Shown here piece after piece: positions 1 through 5,680 of a stretch of DNA of 6,711 nucleotides (its first letter is position 1; each line of letters opens with the position of its first letter). The stretch lies in NCBI GenBank assembly GCA_017519685.1, contig JAFWRV010000119.1:1-6711 (forward strand), read 5' to 3'. The notes beneath the pieces are model-generated. The model was not told where the DNA came from. It ran no database searches and worked only from the letters and a program-made list of their open reading frames with translations. The stretch is from Clostridia bacterium. GTDB lineage: Bacteria; Bacillota; Clostridia; Oscillospirales; Acutalibacteraceae. Both the position numbers and the translations under genes were made by a program.

Positions 1-513
1 AACAATATTTGACTTGGGATTGCCGAGAGTTTCAATGAAGATTGCTTTGGTATTTTCTTTTATTGCCGCCTCAAATGAGCCCTCCTCATCGGGGTCAACA
101 AATGTGGTCGTTATTCCCGATGTGAGAGGAAGCGTATGGGCAAGGAGATTGAATGTGCCTCCGTAAATAGTCTTGGAAGCTACAATATGCTCTCCGCTCT
201 TTGCAAGCGCGCTGATTGTGTAATTGATGGCAGCCGCTCCGGAAGCCGTTGCAAGAGCCGCGACGCCGCCTTCAAGAGAAGCGATTCTCTGCTCAAAAAC
301 ATCCTGGGTGGGATTGGTAAGTCTGCCGTAAATGTTGCCCGCGTCTCTGAGACCGAAACGGTCGGCGGCGTGCTCGCTGTTATGGAATACAAACGATGTC
401 GATGCGTAAATCGGAACCGCTCTCGCGTCTGTTGCGGGGTCTGCCTGTTCCTGACCTATATGAACCTGTTTTGTTTCAAAGCTCCAGTTTTTTGAATTTT
501 TAATATCTGACAT
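1..513 (-). CDS. metY: O-acetylhomoserine sulfhydrylase, N-terminal part (truncated by window edge)
   Basis: The gene starts at 513 and runs off the left edge after 171 residues, about 40% of the usual 425-430. It matches the Cys/Met metabolism PLP-dependent family, MetY branch (O-acetylhomoserine aminocarboxypropyltransferase), a cytosolic enzyme that joins sulfide or methanethiol to O-acetylhomoserine to give homocysteine or methionine. Visible hallmarks are an N-terminal FETKQVH segment (12-18), PIYASTSF (34-41), YGRLTNPT (62-69, whose Tyr and Arg contact the PLP phosphate of the partner subunit in this family), ATASGAAA (88-95) and YGGTFNL (117-123), then ETLGNPKSN (161-169). The PLP-binding lysine lies beyond the window. 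The ATG is preceded by AAGGAGA (527-521) with a 7-nt spacer. Other members of the family, such as cystathionine gamma-synthase, are less likely because YASTSFVF and the ETLGNPKSN form are typical of MetY. It has its own promoter and a leader carrying a small reading frame. Confidence 0.93.
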   Translation of the reverse strand, partial: MSDIKNSKNWSFETKQVHIGQEQADPATDARAVPIYASTSFVFHNSEHAADRFGLRDAGNIYGRLTNPTQDVFEQRIASLEGGVAALATASGAAAINYTISALAKSGEHIVASKTIYGGTFNLLAHTLPLTSGITTTFVDPDEEGSFEAAIKENTKAIFIETLGNPKSNIV

Positions 514-578
514 AATTATTTCTCCTTAAATTTGAATTTGTTTTAGTTTTAATCTGATTAATCCGGTGTTTATCTCAT

Positions 579-647
579 TCAACACATTCGGCAGAGGCTC
601 AACAGCACCGCCGGAGGTATTGAGATTTGTTCAGCGAATTTACTCAC
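579..647 (-). CDS. putative Cys-containing leader peptide upstream of metY
   Basis: This is a 22-codon reading frame starting with GTG. The peptide begins MSKFAEQ and ends LLSLCRMC, then TGA. Its ribosome binding site AAAGGAGG (663-656) is an almost ideal anti-Shine-Dalgarno match with an 8-nt spacer, stronger than that of metY itself. It lies entirely within the predicted metY transcript, 65 nt before the metY ATG. The last four codons are Cys, Arg (CGA, often a slow codon), Met and Cys, exactly the amino acids that metY serves. This is the layout expected of a translation-sensing leader peptide; cysteine-containing upstream frames are known to control sulfur genes in mycobacteria. It resembles no protein I recognise. 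It could instead be a chance frame beside a fortuitous purine tract. An ATG-AGA-TAA minimal frame (578-570) directly follows the stop. Confidence 0.5.
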   Translation of the reverse strand: MSKFAEQISIPPAVLLSLCRMC

Positions 648-655
648 GCTGTCCG

Positions 656-663
656 CCTCCTTT
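656..663 (-). promoter_or_regulatory. strong ribosome binding site of the leader frame
   Basis: AAAGGAGG sits 8 nt before the GTG at 647. It is the main reason for treating the small frame as translated. It is too far (over 140 nt) from the metY ATG to serve that gene, which has its own AAGGAGA. Confidence 0.6.
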
Positions 664-677
664 GTTTTGATGGCTGT

Positions 678-706
678 ATTATATACCATTCCGGTAGGTT
701 TGTCTA
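678..706 (-). promoter_or_regulatory. metY promoter (sigma-A type) with an inverted repeat in the spacer
   Basis: On the minus strand, TAGACA (706-701) and a perfect TATAAT (683-678) are separated by exactly 17 bp. The spacer contains the small inverted repeat TACC-N5-GGTA (696-684), a position where a bound repressor would block RNA polymerase. Predicted start is near 671. The promoter lies downstream of the lysR terminator, so metY does not depend on read-through from lysR. Confidence 0.75.
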
Positions 707-722
707 ATACATAAAATTAATA

Positions 723-751
723 CCGGGATATAGGCAAAACCTATAACCCGG
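723..751 (-). terminator. terminator of the lysR gene
   Basis: Just after the lysR stop the transcript can form CCGGGTTATAGG / CCTATATCCCGG, a 12-position stem with a single T-T mismatch and a TTTTG loop, followed by a moderately T-rich stretch (TATTAATTTTAT). The weak U-tract makes termination probably incomplete. Confidence 0.7.
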
Positions 752-756
752 CTATT

Positions 757-1674
757 TCATATATTCAGATATTCACGCATCTTTTCAATATAGAGTTTAC
801 CGAGTTCACCCGGCGCGACATTTTTCTTTGTTATATAACCTATTTCCATTATACTGTCCTGCTTAAGTGTTCCGGAATCAAACGGAACGGCAACATAATC
901 ATCCCCGTTCAGCTCTTCACAGATAATGCCGGAGCACAATGTGTATCCGTTAAGCCCGACCATAAGATTGAGCATAGTCGCTCTGTCGTTGGCTTTGATT
1001 GTTCTTTCATAATCCGCTGTGCTCAGTATTTCCTCAGCATAATAGAATGAGGTTGAGTCGCCCTGTTCAAAGGAGAGACACGGATAATCCTTAAGTTCCT
1101 CAAATCCGATTTTTTTCTTCTTCGCGAGCGGATGACCGGACCACATATAAACAAACGCTTCACAGTTAATAAGGTGATGAAATTCAAGGTCATTTGCGCG
1201 GAGAATTTTATTGATTGCGGAACGGTTGAACTCACTGAGATACAGTATTCCGATTTCACTTTTCAGATTCGCGACGTCAGAGATTACTTCTCTTGTCTTG
1301 GTTTCGCGTATGGCAAATTCATAAGTCGCGGTATCGTATTCCTTGACAAGCTCGACAAACGCCTTGACCGCGAACGAATAATGCTGCGTGGAAACACCGA
1401 ATTTTCTTTTTCTGTTTCCGGATTTTCCGATATGCTCGAGAAGCTCATTATACTGATTATTGACCTGCATTGCGTAAGTAATGAATTCGGAGCCCTCGGG
1501 GGTCAGCGTTACTCCCCTGCCGTTTCTCAAAAAAATCTGAAATCCGATTTCATTCTCAAGGTCTTTAATCGCGCCGGTCAGCGACGGCTGGGAAACATAG
1601 AGCAATTCCGAAGCTTTATTCATTGAACCGGCTTCGGCAATCGCTATCGCGTATTTAAGCTGCTGAACAGTCAT
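757..1674 (-). CDS. LysR-type transcriptional regulator
   Basis: A 305-residue cytosolic DNA-binding regulator, of normal length for the family. Residues 1-60 form the winged helix-turn-helix, with MTVQQLKYAIAIAEAGSMNK and then ASELLYVSQPSLTGAIKDLE as the recognition part, followed by FLRNGRGVTLTPEG. A linker helix spans about 62-88. The effector-binding domain starts near 92 (FGVSTQHYSFAVKAFVELV), with ILYLSEFNR (143-151), HPLAKK (181-186) and a second lobe through NLMVGLNGYTLCSG (236-249). The ATG at 1674 follows GAAGGTG at a suitable distance. The effector cannot be read from sequence. The gene lies immediately upstream of and co-directional with metY, and LysR proteins such as CysB and CmbR control sulfur genes in other bacteria, so a role in sulfur amino acid control is plausible. 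It could equally regulate the divergent ATPase gene, or only itself. Confidence 0.92.
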   Translation of the reverse strand: MTVQQLKYAIAIAEAGSMNKASELLYVSQPSLTGAIKDLENEIGFQIFLRNGRGVTLTPEGSEFITYAMQVNNQYNELLEHIGKSGNRKRKFGVSTQHYSFAVKAFVELVKEYDTATYEFAIRETKTREVISDVANLKSEIGILYLSEFNRSAINKILRANDLEFHHLINCEAFVYMWSGHPLAKKKKIGFEELKDYPCLSFEQGDSTSFYYAEEILSTADYERTIKANDRATMLNLMVGLNGYTLCSGIICEELNGDDYVAVPFDSGTLKQDSIMEIGYITKKNVAPGELGKLYIEKMREYLNI

Positions 1675-1704
1675 AAATTCACCTTCTTTTATTACGGAAA
1701 TAAG

Positions 1705-1724
1705 ATTAACACATTTACATTAAT
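1705..1724. promoter_or_regulatory. inverted repeat ATTAA-N10-TTAAT upstream of lysR
   Basis: Symmetric arms ATTAA (1705-1709) and TTAAT (1720-1724) lie 31-50 bp upstream of the lysR start. It could be an autoregulatory site for the LysR protein. The region is very A/T-rich, so chance is a real alternative. A related TATTAAT element occurs on the minus strand just upstream of the metY -35 (722-716). Confidence 0.25.
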
Positions 1725-1738
1725 ATTTCAAGAAATAT
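1723..1738. repeat. palindrome ATATTTC-AA-GAAATAT in the lysR / ATPase divergent region
   Basis: A perfect 7-bp-arm inverted repeat with a 2-bp centre lies between two divergently transcribed genes, about 33 bp upstream of the -35 of the ATPase promoter. The position suits an operator for either gene. Its centre does not give the T-N11-A form usual for LysR sites. The A/T richness limits confidence. Confidence 0.3.
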
Positions 1739-1770
1739 AGATTTAATACTATAAAATTTTCAAATTATTA

Positions 1771-1799
1771 TTGACATAAATCGGCAAAAAAGCGATAAT
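1771..1799 (+). promoter_or_regulatory. promoter of the GspE/PilB-type ATPase gene
   Basis: A perfect TTGACA (1771-1776), a 17-bp spacer and GATAAT (1794-1799) give a strong sigma-A promoter. Predicted transcription start is near 1806, leaving a short leader of about 29 nt before the ATG at 1835. This short leader also argues that the gene begins its own transcription unit. Confidence 0.8.
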
Positions 1800-1824
1800 A
1801 TAAATGTATTATTATAATTAATAT

Positions 1825-1830
1825 GGAGGA
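1825..1830 (+). promoter_or_regulatory. ribosome binding site that decides the ATPase start
   Basis: GGAGGA overlaps the G of an earlier in-frame ATG at 1823 and sits 4 nt before the ATG at 1835. The earlier ATG has no binding site of its own, so 1835 is the start to use, giving 565 residues. Confidence 0.8.
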
Positions 1831-1834
1831 AGTT

Positions 1835-3532
1835 ATGTCAATTTCAAGGTCAAATATCGGTGAAGTATTGGTAAGCATGGGTGAAATCACCCAGGAAAAA
1901 CTTGATATCGCATTACAGATGCAGCAGAAAAACGGCGGCTCGCTCGCCGATGCGCTCGTTGACAGCAAGGCCTGCGACGGTGTCCAGATTGCAAAAGCAA
2001 GGGCCAAGATGACAGGATATGAATTCATTTCGGTTCGCGGACTTGAGCTTCCGGAAGCAATTGTAAAGCTTGTCAAGGGCGCAGATCTGAGAAAGCACAA
2101 TGTCTGCCCCATAAGATTCGCGGATGAAAACAACTCCGTACTCGTGCTCGCAATGGCAGACCCGCTCGATATGAACGCCCAGGATGATATTATGATTATC
2201 ACCGGCTGTCAGATTGAGCCGAAGGTTGCCGCGATAGGCGATATCAACGCTCTGCTTGATAAATACTACGGCTCTGAAGAAGCGATGAACGCCGTTGAAA
2301 AGTTCAGCAAAGAGCGTGACGCGAAAATCCAGGCTCTCAATGAAATGAGAGAAAAAGAGGACGCGGATATCAACAATTCTCCCATCGTTTTGCTTGTTAA
2401 ATCAATGTTTGAGCAGGCAGTCCGTAAGAGAGCGTCCGATATTCATATAGACGCGCACGAAACCCAGGTTGTTGTCCGTTTCCGTATTGACGGTTCGCTT
2501 ATCAGGGTTATGCAGTATGATATTTCCGTTATGCCGGTTATGGTCACCCGTCTTAAGATTATGGGCGGTATGGATATTTCCGAAAAGCGTAAGCCGCAGG
2601 ACGGCCGTATCACTGTTGAGGTTGACCGCTCCGAGTATGACGTCCGTGTATCTATGCTTCCCACCTGCTACGGCGAGAAGGTCGTTATGCGTATTGCCTC
2701 GTCGGTCGCTCTTACAAGAACCAAGGACCAGCTTGGTATGAGAGACTTTGAATTAAAGAGATTTGACCATATTCTTTCAAACCCGAACGGCATTATCCTT
2801 GTTACCGGACCTACCGGTTCAGGTAAATCCACTACCCTTTATACCGCGCTTTCAGAGCTTAACGATGAAGCGGTTAACATCATCACGGTTGAGGACCCCG
2901 TCGAAGCGAACATCAGCGGTCTTAACCAGGTTCAGGTTAATCCGAAGGCAGGACTTACATTCGCGTCCGCCCTTCGTTCCATACTCCGTCAGGACCCTGA
3001 TATTATCATGATCGGTGAGATCCGTGACTATGAAACAGCTTCCATAGCCGTTCAGGCATCAATCACCGGCCACCTTGTTGTAAGCACGCTCCATACCAAC
3101 AGCTCCGCGGCAACAATCAGCCGTCTTCTTGATATGGGCCTTGAGTCATACCTTATCGCGGACTCTGTCGTCGGCGTTCTTGCCCAGCGACTTGTCCGTA
3201 AACTCTGCCCGCATTGCAAGAAGCCGAGAGAGGCAACCGAAGACGAGAAAGCGCTTCTCAACTATCCCGCTGACAAGCCCCTCACCATATATGAACCCGG
3301 CGGATGTCCCCTCTGCGCGGATACAGGTTTCTACGGACGAACCGGTGTTTATGAAATCATGGAAATGTCCCCGAAACTCAAGCACCTTATCACCATCAAG
3401 TCCAATACTGAGGATATCAAGAATGCCGCTCTTGAAGAGGGAATGCACACTCTGAGAATGTCGGCAGGTCAGTATGTTATTGAAGGCACAACCACTATCA
3501 GAGAGCTTCTCAAAGTTTCAGTCGAATCATAA
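1835..3532 (+). CDS. GspE/PilB-type assembly ATPase (type II secretion / type IV pilus)
   Basis: A 565-residue cytosolic hexameric ATPase of the type that powers pilin or pseudopilin polymerisation. Residues 1 to about 150 are an MshEN (T2SSE N-terminal) domain, with IGEVLVSMGEITQEKLDIAL (8-27) and a second repeat near 36-60. A charged linker (about 155-178) leads to the ATPase: NSPIVLLVKSMFEQAVRKRASDIH (181-204), RFRIDG (215-220), Walker A GPTGSGKST (325-333), Asp box TVEDPVE (351-357), Walker B RQDPDIIMIGEIRD (385-398, catalytic Glu 395) and His box TGHLVVSTLHTN (411-422). A zinc-binding pair of CxxC motifs follows (C458/C461 and C491/C494), as in GspE and PilB and unlike PilT. All key residues are intact, so it should be active. 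The usual partners (pilC, pilT, pilins) are not adjacent: a terminator follows directly. PilB and GspE cannot be separated from this sequence alone, so no symbol is given. Confidence 0.95.
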   Translation: MSISRSNIGEVLVSMGEITQEKLDIALQMQQKNGGSLADALVDSKACDGVQIAKARAKMTGYEFISVRGLELPEAIVKLVKGADLRKHNVCPIRFADENNSVLVLAMADPLDMNAQDDIMIITGCQIEPKVAAIGDINALLDKYYGSEEAMNAVEKFSKERDAKIQALNEMREKEDADINNSPIVLLVKSMFEQAVRKRASDIHIDAHETQVVVRFRIDGSLIRVMQYDISVMPVMVTRLKIMGGMDISEKRKPQDGRITVEVDRSEYDVRVSMLPTCYGEKVVMRIASSVALTRTKDQLGMRDFELKRFDHILSNPNGIILVTGPTGSGKSTTLYTALSELNDEAVNIITVEDPVEANISGLNQVQVNPKAGLTFASALRSILRQDPDIIMIGEIRDYETASIAVQASITGHLVVSTLHTNSSAATISRLLDMGLESYLIADSVVGVLAQRLVRKLCPHCKKPREATEDEKALLNYPADKPLTIYEPGGCPLCADTGFYGRTGVYEIMEMSPKLKHLITIKSNTEDIKNAALEEGMHTLRMSAGQYVIEGTTTIRELLKVSVES

Positions 3533-3542
3533 AGAAAGCGTC

Positions 3543-3580
3543 AACGGCTCACAGTATCAAATCTGTGAGCCGTTTTCTTC
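3543..3580 (+). terminator. terminator of the ATPase gene
   Basis: A perfect 12-bp stem, AACGGCTCACAG (3543-3554) with CTGTGAGCCGTT (3563-3574), and an 8-nt loop, followed by TTCTTCTTG. It begins 10 nt after the stop codon, so the ATPase gene is probably transcribed alone. It may also slow polymerase arriving from the right. Confidence 0.9.
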
Positions 3581-3591
3581 TTGTTTGCTTT

Positions 3592-3633
3592 GCAATATAA
3601 AATACGGGCTGCCGCGTTTTCGGCAGCAGCCCG
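3592..3633 (-). terminator. terminator of the secreted hydrolase gene
   Basis: On the minus strand a GC-rich hairpin (3633-3605) pairs CGGGCTGCTGC with GCGGCAGCCCG, including one T-G wobble, and is followed by TATTTTATATT. It begins about 15 nt after the hydrolase stop codon. With the facing terminator at 3543-3580 it insulates the two convergent genes. Confidence 0.85.
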
Positions 3634-3647
3634 GTATTAGTATTAAT

Positions 3648-5525
3648 TTACTTTGTGAAACGGAAAATATCAGAGAAGCCTTTTCCTCCGAGAGTCTTAT
3701 AAAGATTGTCGCTTGTACGTTTCATTGATTCTGCAAGACTCTCATTGAATTTATCGGAAATCTTATCCTTTAAGGATTTCTCGGTTGAGATACCGAGTAT
3801 CTTGTTTCTTATAGCATCGCATCTGCTGTTTGCGGCGTCAAATTTTTCTCTGTCAACAACTGTGTTGTCTATCTGCGCCTCAAGCTCTGCGATTGCGGCA
3901 TAAAGTTCTGCTTTATCCTCCGCTGAAAGAGAACCGTTATCGAGCGCTCTGAGCTCGGCAAGCTTCTTATCGTTGTTTCTGCCGTTTCTTTCTTCATTGA
4001 ACTGAGGATATCTGTCGGGATAGGAATCTACGCTTGTGAATCCCTTATCGGTCAGAAGGCAGATAGCGAGTTTCATAATAACATCGTTATTTGCGGTCTT
4101 CTCGTGATTCTGATTATGGAAATAGAATGTTGTATCGGGAAGAAGACCTGAGCCGGCATCGACAAGAGCGTATTTATCAATATACTTATTGCTGATGGCG
4201 GGCTTATATCCTGTCGGAAGCTGAACATCGACAGCAACGCTTGTCGCGCCGATTGAGGTGGAGTCAAGCTGAATGACGCCGTCGCCGTTCATCTTATCCC
4301 AGGAGTCAACGATAGGATAGAGGGCGCTGTTATAATCACAGATATCAAATACTTCCACGCCGTAAGTATCCATCTGATAACGGATGTTTTTCTTTGAATT
4401 GACCTGCGCCTCATAGAAAGCGTCGGTTTGCTTACGGATAAAGGCATCTTCCGGCTGATTCAGATATTTGTCCGCGGCCGCCTTGTAATTTCCGTGGGGA
4501 ACAAGAGCCCAGAGAGTGGTGCAGTATTTGAGATAATCGCCTATAAGAGTATCAACGGCTCTGTCAAGAATATCATTTACGACACTGTTGGGTAATATAC
4601 GAAGAGCGATTGTGATGAAATGTCCGAGCCACGGTGTGTCGCCGCCTGAAACAAGTCTCGGAATCATAACGCTGTAAAGCGCTTCATCGTCATCAATGAT
4701 ACCCTTTTCATATATTTCGCCCAAAAGGACGGTACCGTCAAGAGCGGGAACGATATATATGATTCTGTCAAGCAGACTTCCGACCTCGGGATGTCTTGCG
4801 AGAAGATCGTTGGCAAGCGAGCCGCCCTGGCTGATGGGAATGATGTTGGTTTTGCCGGTCGGTGACGCCTTTGCGGCTTTCTGAATAAGAACAAAAAGCT
4901 CATCGGTAATCAAATCAATATTACTCAGCGATTCATAAGAGAAGAAATAAAGATGGTCTTCTCCGACAATATTGGCATAATCCTGCAGAGGAATCTGACT
5001 GTAAATATAGTCCTTCTCATCCTGTGTGAGAGTTGCTACATTGTCATTGTATTCATCCGCTTTGACATTATATATCGGCTTGCCGTACTGATCGTGACGG
5101 GCTTTTTCGCCTATTGCCCAGCCGATGGTATCGGCAACATTCTGAGCAAGGCTGTGATTGAAATCGTGCTGAGTGAAAAGTGTTATCAAAAGAGGAAGCA
5201 GGCACTTTTTAAGCGCGTATTTAACGATATCCCCGGTTGATTCAAGGAAGAACGGCGCACTGTATTCTTTTCCTTCGGAATCCTTCGCAACCGAACCGTC
5301 TTCATTATACTGAAGGGTTCTGCACTGGAATACGCCCGGAATAACAACTGCTGTGCTTGTCTTTGAAGGATCAACAGACGGATTTGTAAGATACTTGTAG
5401 GTCTTTTCGGCAGGCTTTGCCGCGTCGGCTACATCGGCGTTCCCTGCAAAAGCAAATGAGAACGATGATAAAACGACAGACAGGGCAATTATTATCGCCG
5501 TAATGACTGAAAGCTTCTTTTTCAT
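3648..5525 (-). CDS. secreted alpha/beta-hydrolase-like protein (putative lipase/esterase)
   Basis: A 625-residue protein from the ATG at 5525. An upstream in-frame ATG at 5588 lies before the predicted promoter and would spoil the signal peptide. Residues 1-27 are a signal peptide: MKKK, a hydrophobic core, then AFA before Gly28. Hydrolase-like features are a strand and candidate oxyanion segment AVVIPGVFQ (59-67), a nucleophile-elbow segment NIIPISQGGSLA (227-238) with candidate Ser232, NGDGVIQL (413-420) with candidate Asp415, and FHNQNH (469-474) with candidate His470 or His474. The elbow reads P-I-S-Q-G, so the first Gly of the standard G-x-S-x-G is Pro. A long insertion (about 262-400) could form a lid. 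The C-terminal 110 residues (from about 510) are charged, probably helical or coiled-coil, and carry no cell-wall sorting signal. There is no lipobox, so it is probably released or wall-associated. The substrate is unknown; lipid or ester hydrolysis is inferred only from the fold pattern. Confidence 0.8.
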   Translation of the reverse strand: MKKKLSVITAIIIALSVVLSSFSFAFAGNADVADAAKPAEKTYKYLTNPSVDPSKTSTAVVIPGVFQCRTLQYNEDGSVAKDSEGKEYSAPFFLESTGDIVKYALKKCLLPLLITLFTQHDFNHSLAQNVADTIGWAIGEKARHDQYGKPIYNVKADEYNDNVATLTQDEKDYIYSQIPLQDYANIVGEDHLYFFSYESLSNIDLITDELFVLIQKAAKASPTGKTNIIPISQGGSLANDLLARHPEVGSLLDRIIYIVPALDGTVLLGEIYEKGIIDDDEALYSVMIPRLVSGGDTPWLGHFITIALRILPNSVVNDILDRAVDTLIGDYLKYCTTLWALVPHGNYKAAADKYLNQPEDAFIRKQTDAFYEAQVNSKKNIRYQMDTYGVEVFDICDYNSALYPIVDSWDKMNGDGVIQLDSTSIGATSVAVDVQLPTGYKPAISNKYIDKYALVDAGSGLLPDTTFYFHNQNHEKTANNDVIMKLAICLLTDKGFTSVDSYPDRYPQFNEERNGRNNDKKLAELRALDNGSLSAEDKAELYAAIAELEAQIDNTVVDREKFDAANSRCDAIRNKILGISTEKSLKDKISDKFNESLAESMKRTSDNLYKTLGGKGFSDIFRFTK

Positions 5526-5556
5526 TGAATTACTTCCCTTCATAAAATATATTTTG

Positions 5557-5585
5557 ATGATAACACACAGGATATTAAAATTCAA
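5557..5585 (-). promoter_or_regulatory. promoter of the secreted hydrolase gene
   Basis: On the minus strand TTGAAT (5585-5580), a 17-bp spacer and TATCAT (5562-5557). Upstream of the -35 lies an A-rich tract resembling an UP element. Predicted start near 5550 gives a short leader of about 25 nt before the ATG at 5525, which excludes 5588 as the start codon. An ATG at 5540 would remain possible, but AAGGGAAG then sits correctly only for 5525. Confidence 0.6.
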
Positions 5586-5603
5586 CAATTATTTTATTTT
5601 TTA

Positions 5604-5632
5604 TTGAACAACGTGAAATCAAGTGATATTAT
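5604..5632 (+). promoter_or_regulatory. candidate promoter of the GH36 gene
   Basis: TTGAAC (5604-5609), a 17-bp spacer and TATTAT (5627-5632); a perfect TATAAT (5633-5638) lies directly next to it but has no good -35 at 17 bp. The A/T tract between this -35 and the divergent hydrolase -35 is only 18 bp. I saw no clear catabolite-response element or LacI-type operator. Confidence 0.5.
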
Positions 5633-5680
5633 TATAATAAGGTTACGCATTTAATCCATACCGGAAAGGTGATTGTTGAA

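Larger units (their letters stand above)
514..671 (-). promoter_or_regulatory. metY 5' leader with alternative RNA pairings
   Basis: From the predicted transcription start near 671 to the metY ATG lie about 157 nt. The first part carries a small reading frame; the rest is A/T-rich. Visible pairings on the transcript are: GGAGG (660-656) with CCTCC (617-613), which would hide the small frame's ribosome binding site; GAGGC (658-654) with GCCTC (598-594), an alternative for the same site; CCG-AAT-GTGTT (591-581) with AACACCGG (570-563), a hairpin spanning the last codons of the small frame; and CGGTG (610-606) with CACCG (568-564), which excludes that hairpin. No U-tract follows any hairpin, so this is not a classical terminator attenuator. 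I do not recognise a SAM riboswitch or T-box. Whether the structures form was not computed. Confidence 0.45.

Noticed and set aside
136..495. 119-residue plus-strand frame
   Set aside because: It lies antisense inside the clear metY coding region, has no convincing ribosome binding site, and its protein resembles nothing.
514..671. SAM riboswitch or T-box in the metY leader
   Set aside because: I could not find the conserved S-box core or the T-box sequence, and there is no terminator stem with a U-tract.
1132..1626. 164-residue plus-strand frame
   Set aside because: It is a shadow of the lysR gene, which shows family motifs throughout in the other strand.
1823..1834. Earlier ATG for the ATPase gene
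   Set aside because: The ATG at 1823 overlaps the GGAGGA that serves the ATG at 1835 and has no binding site of its own.
1768..2202. 144-residue minus-strand frame
   Set aside because: It is antisense to the MshEN domain of the ATPase and overlaps its promoter; the Ser-rich composition is typical of a shadow frame.
5526..5588. Extended N-terminus of the hydrolase from the ATG at 5588
   Set aside because: It starts upstream of the predicted promoter and would add 21 residues before a standard signal peptide.
5659..5671. Second copy of the metY promoter repeat before the GH36 gene
   Set aside because: TACCGGAAAGGT resembles TACCGGAATGGTA, but the match overlaps the GH36 ribosome binding site and the right arm is broken; chance is more likely.
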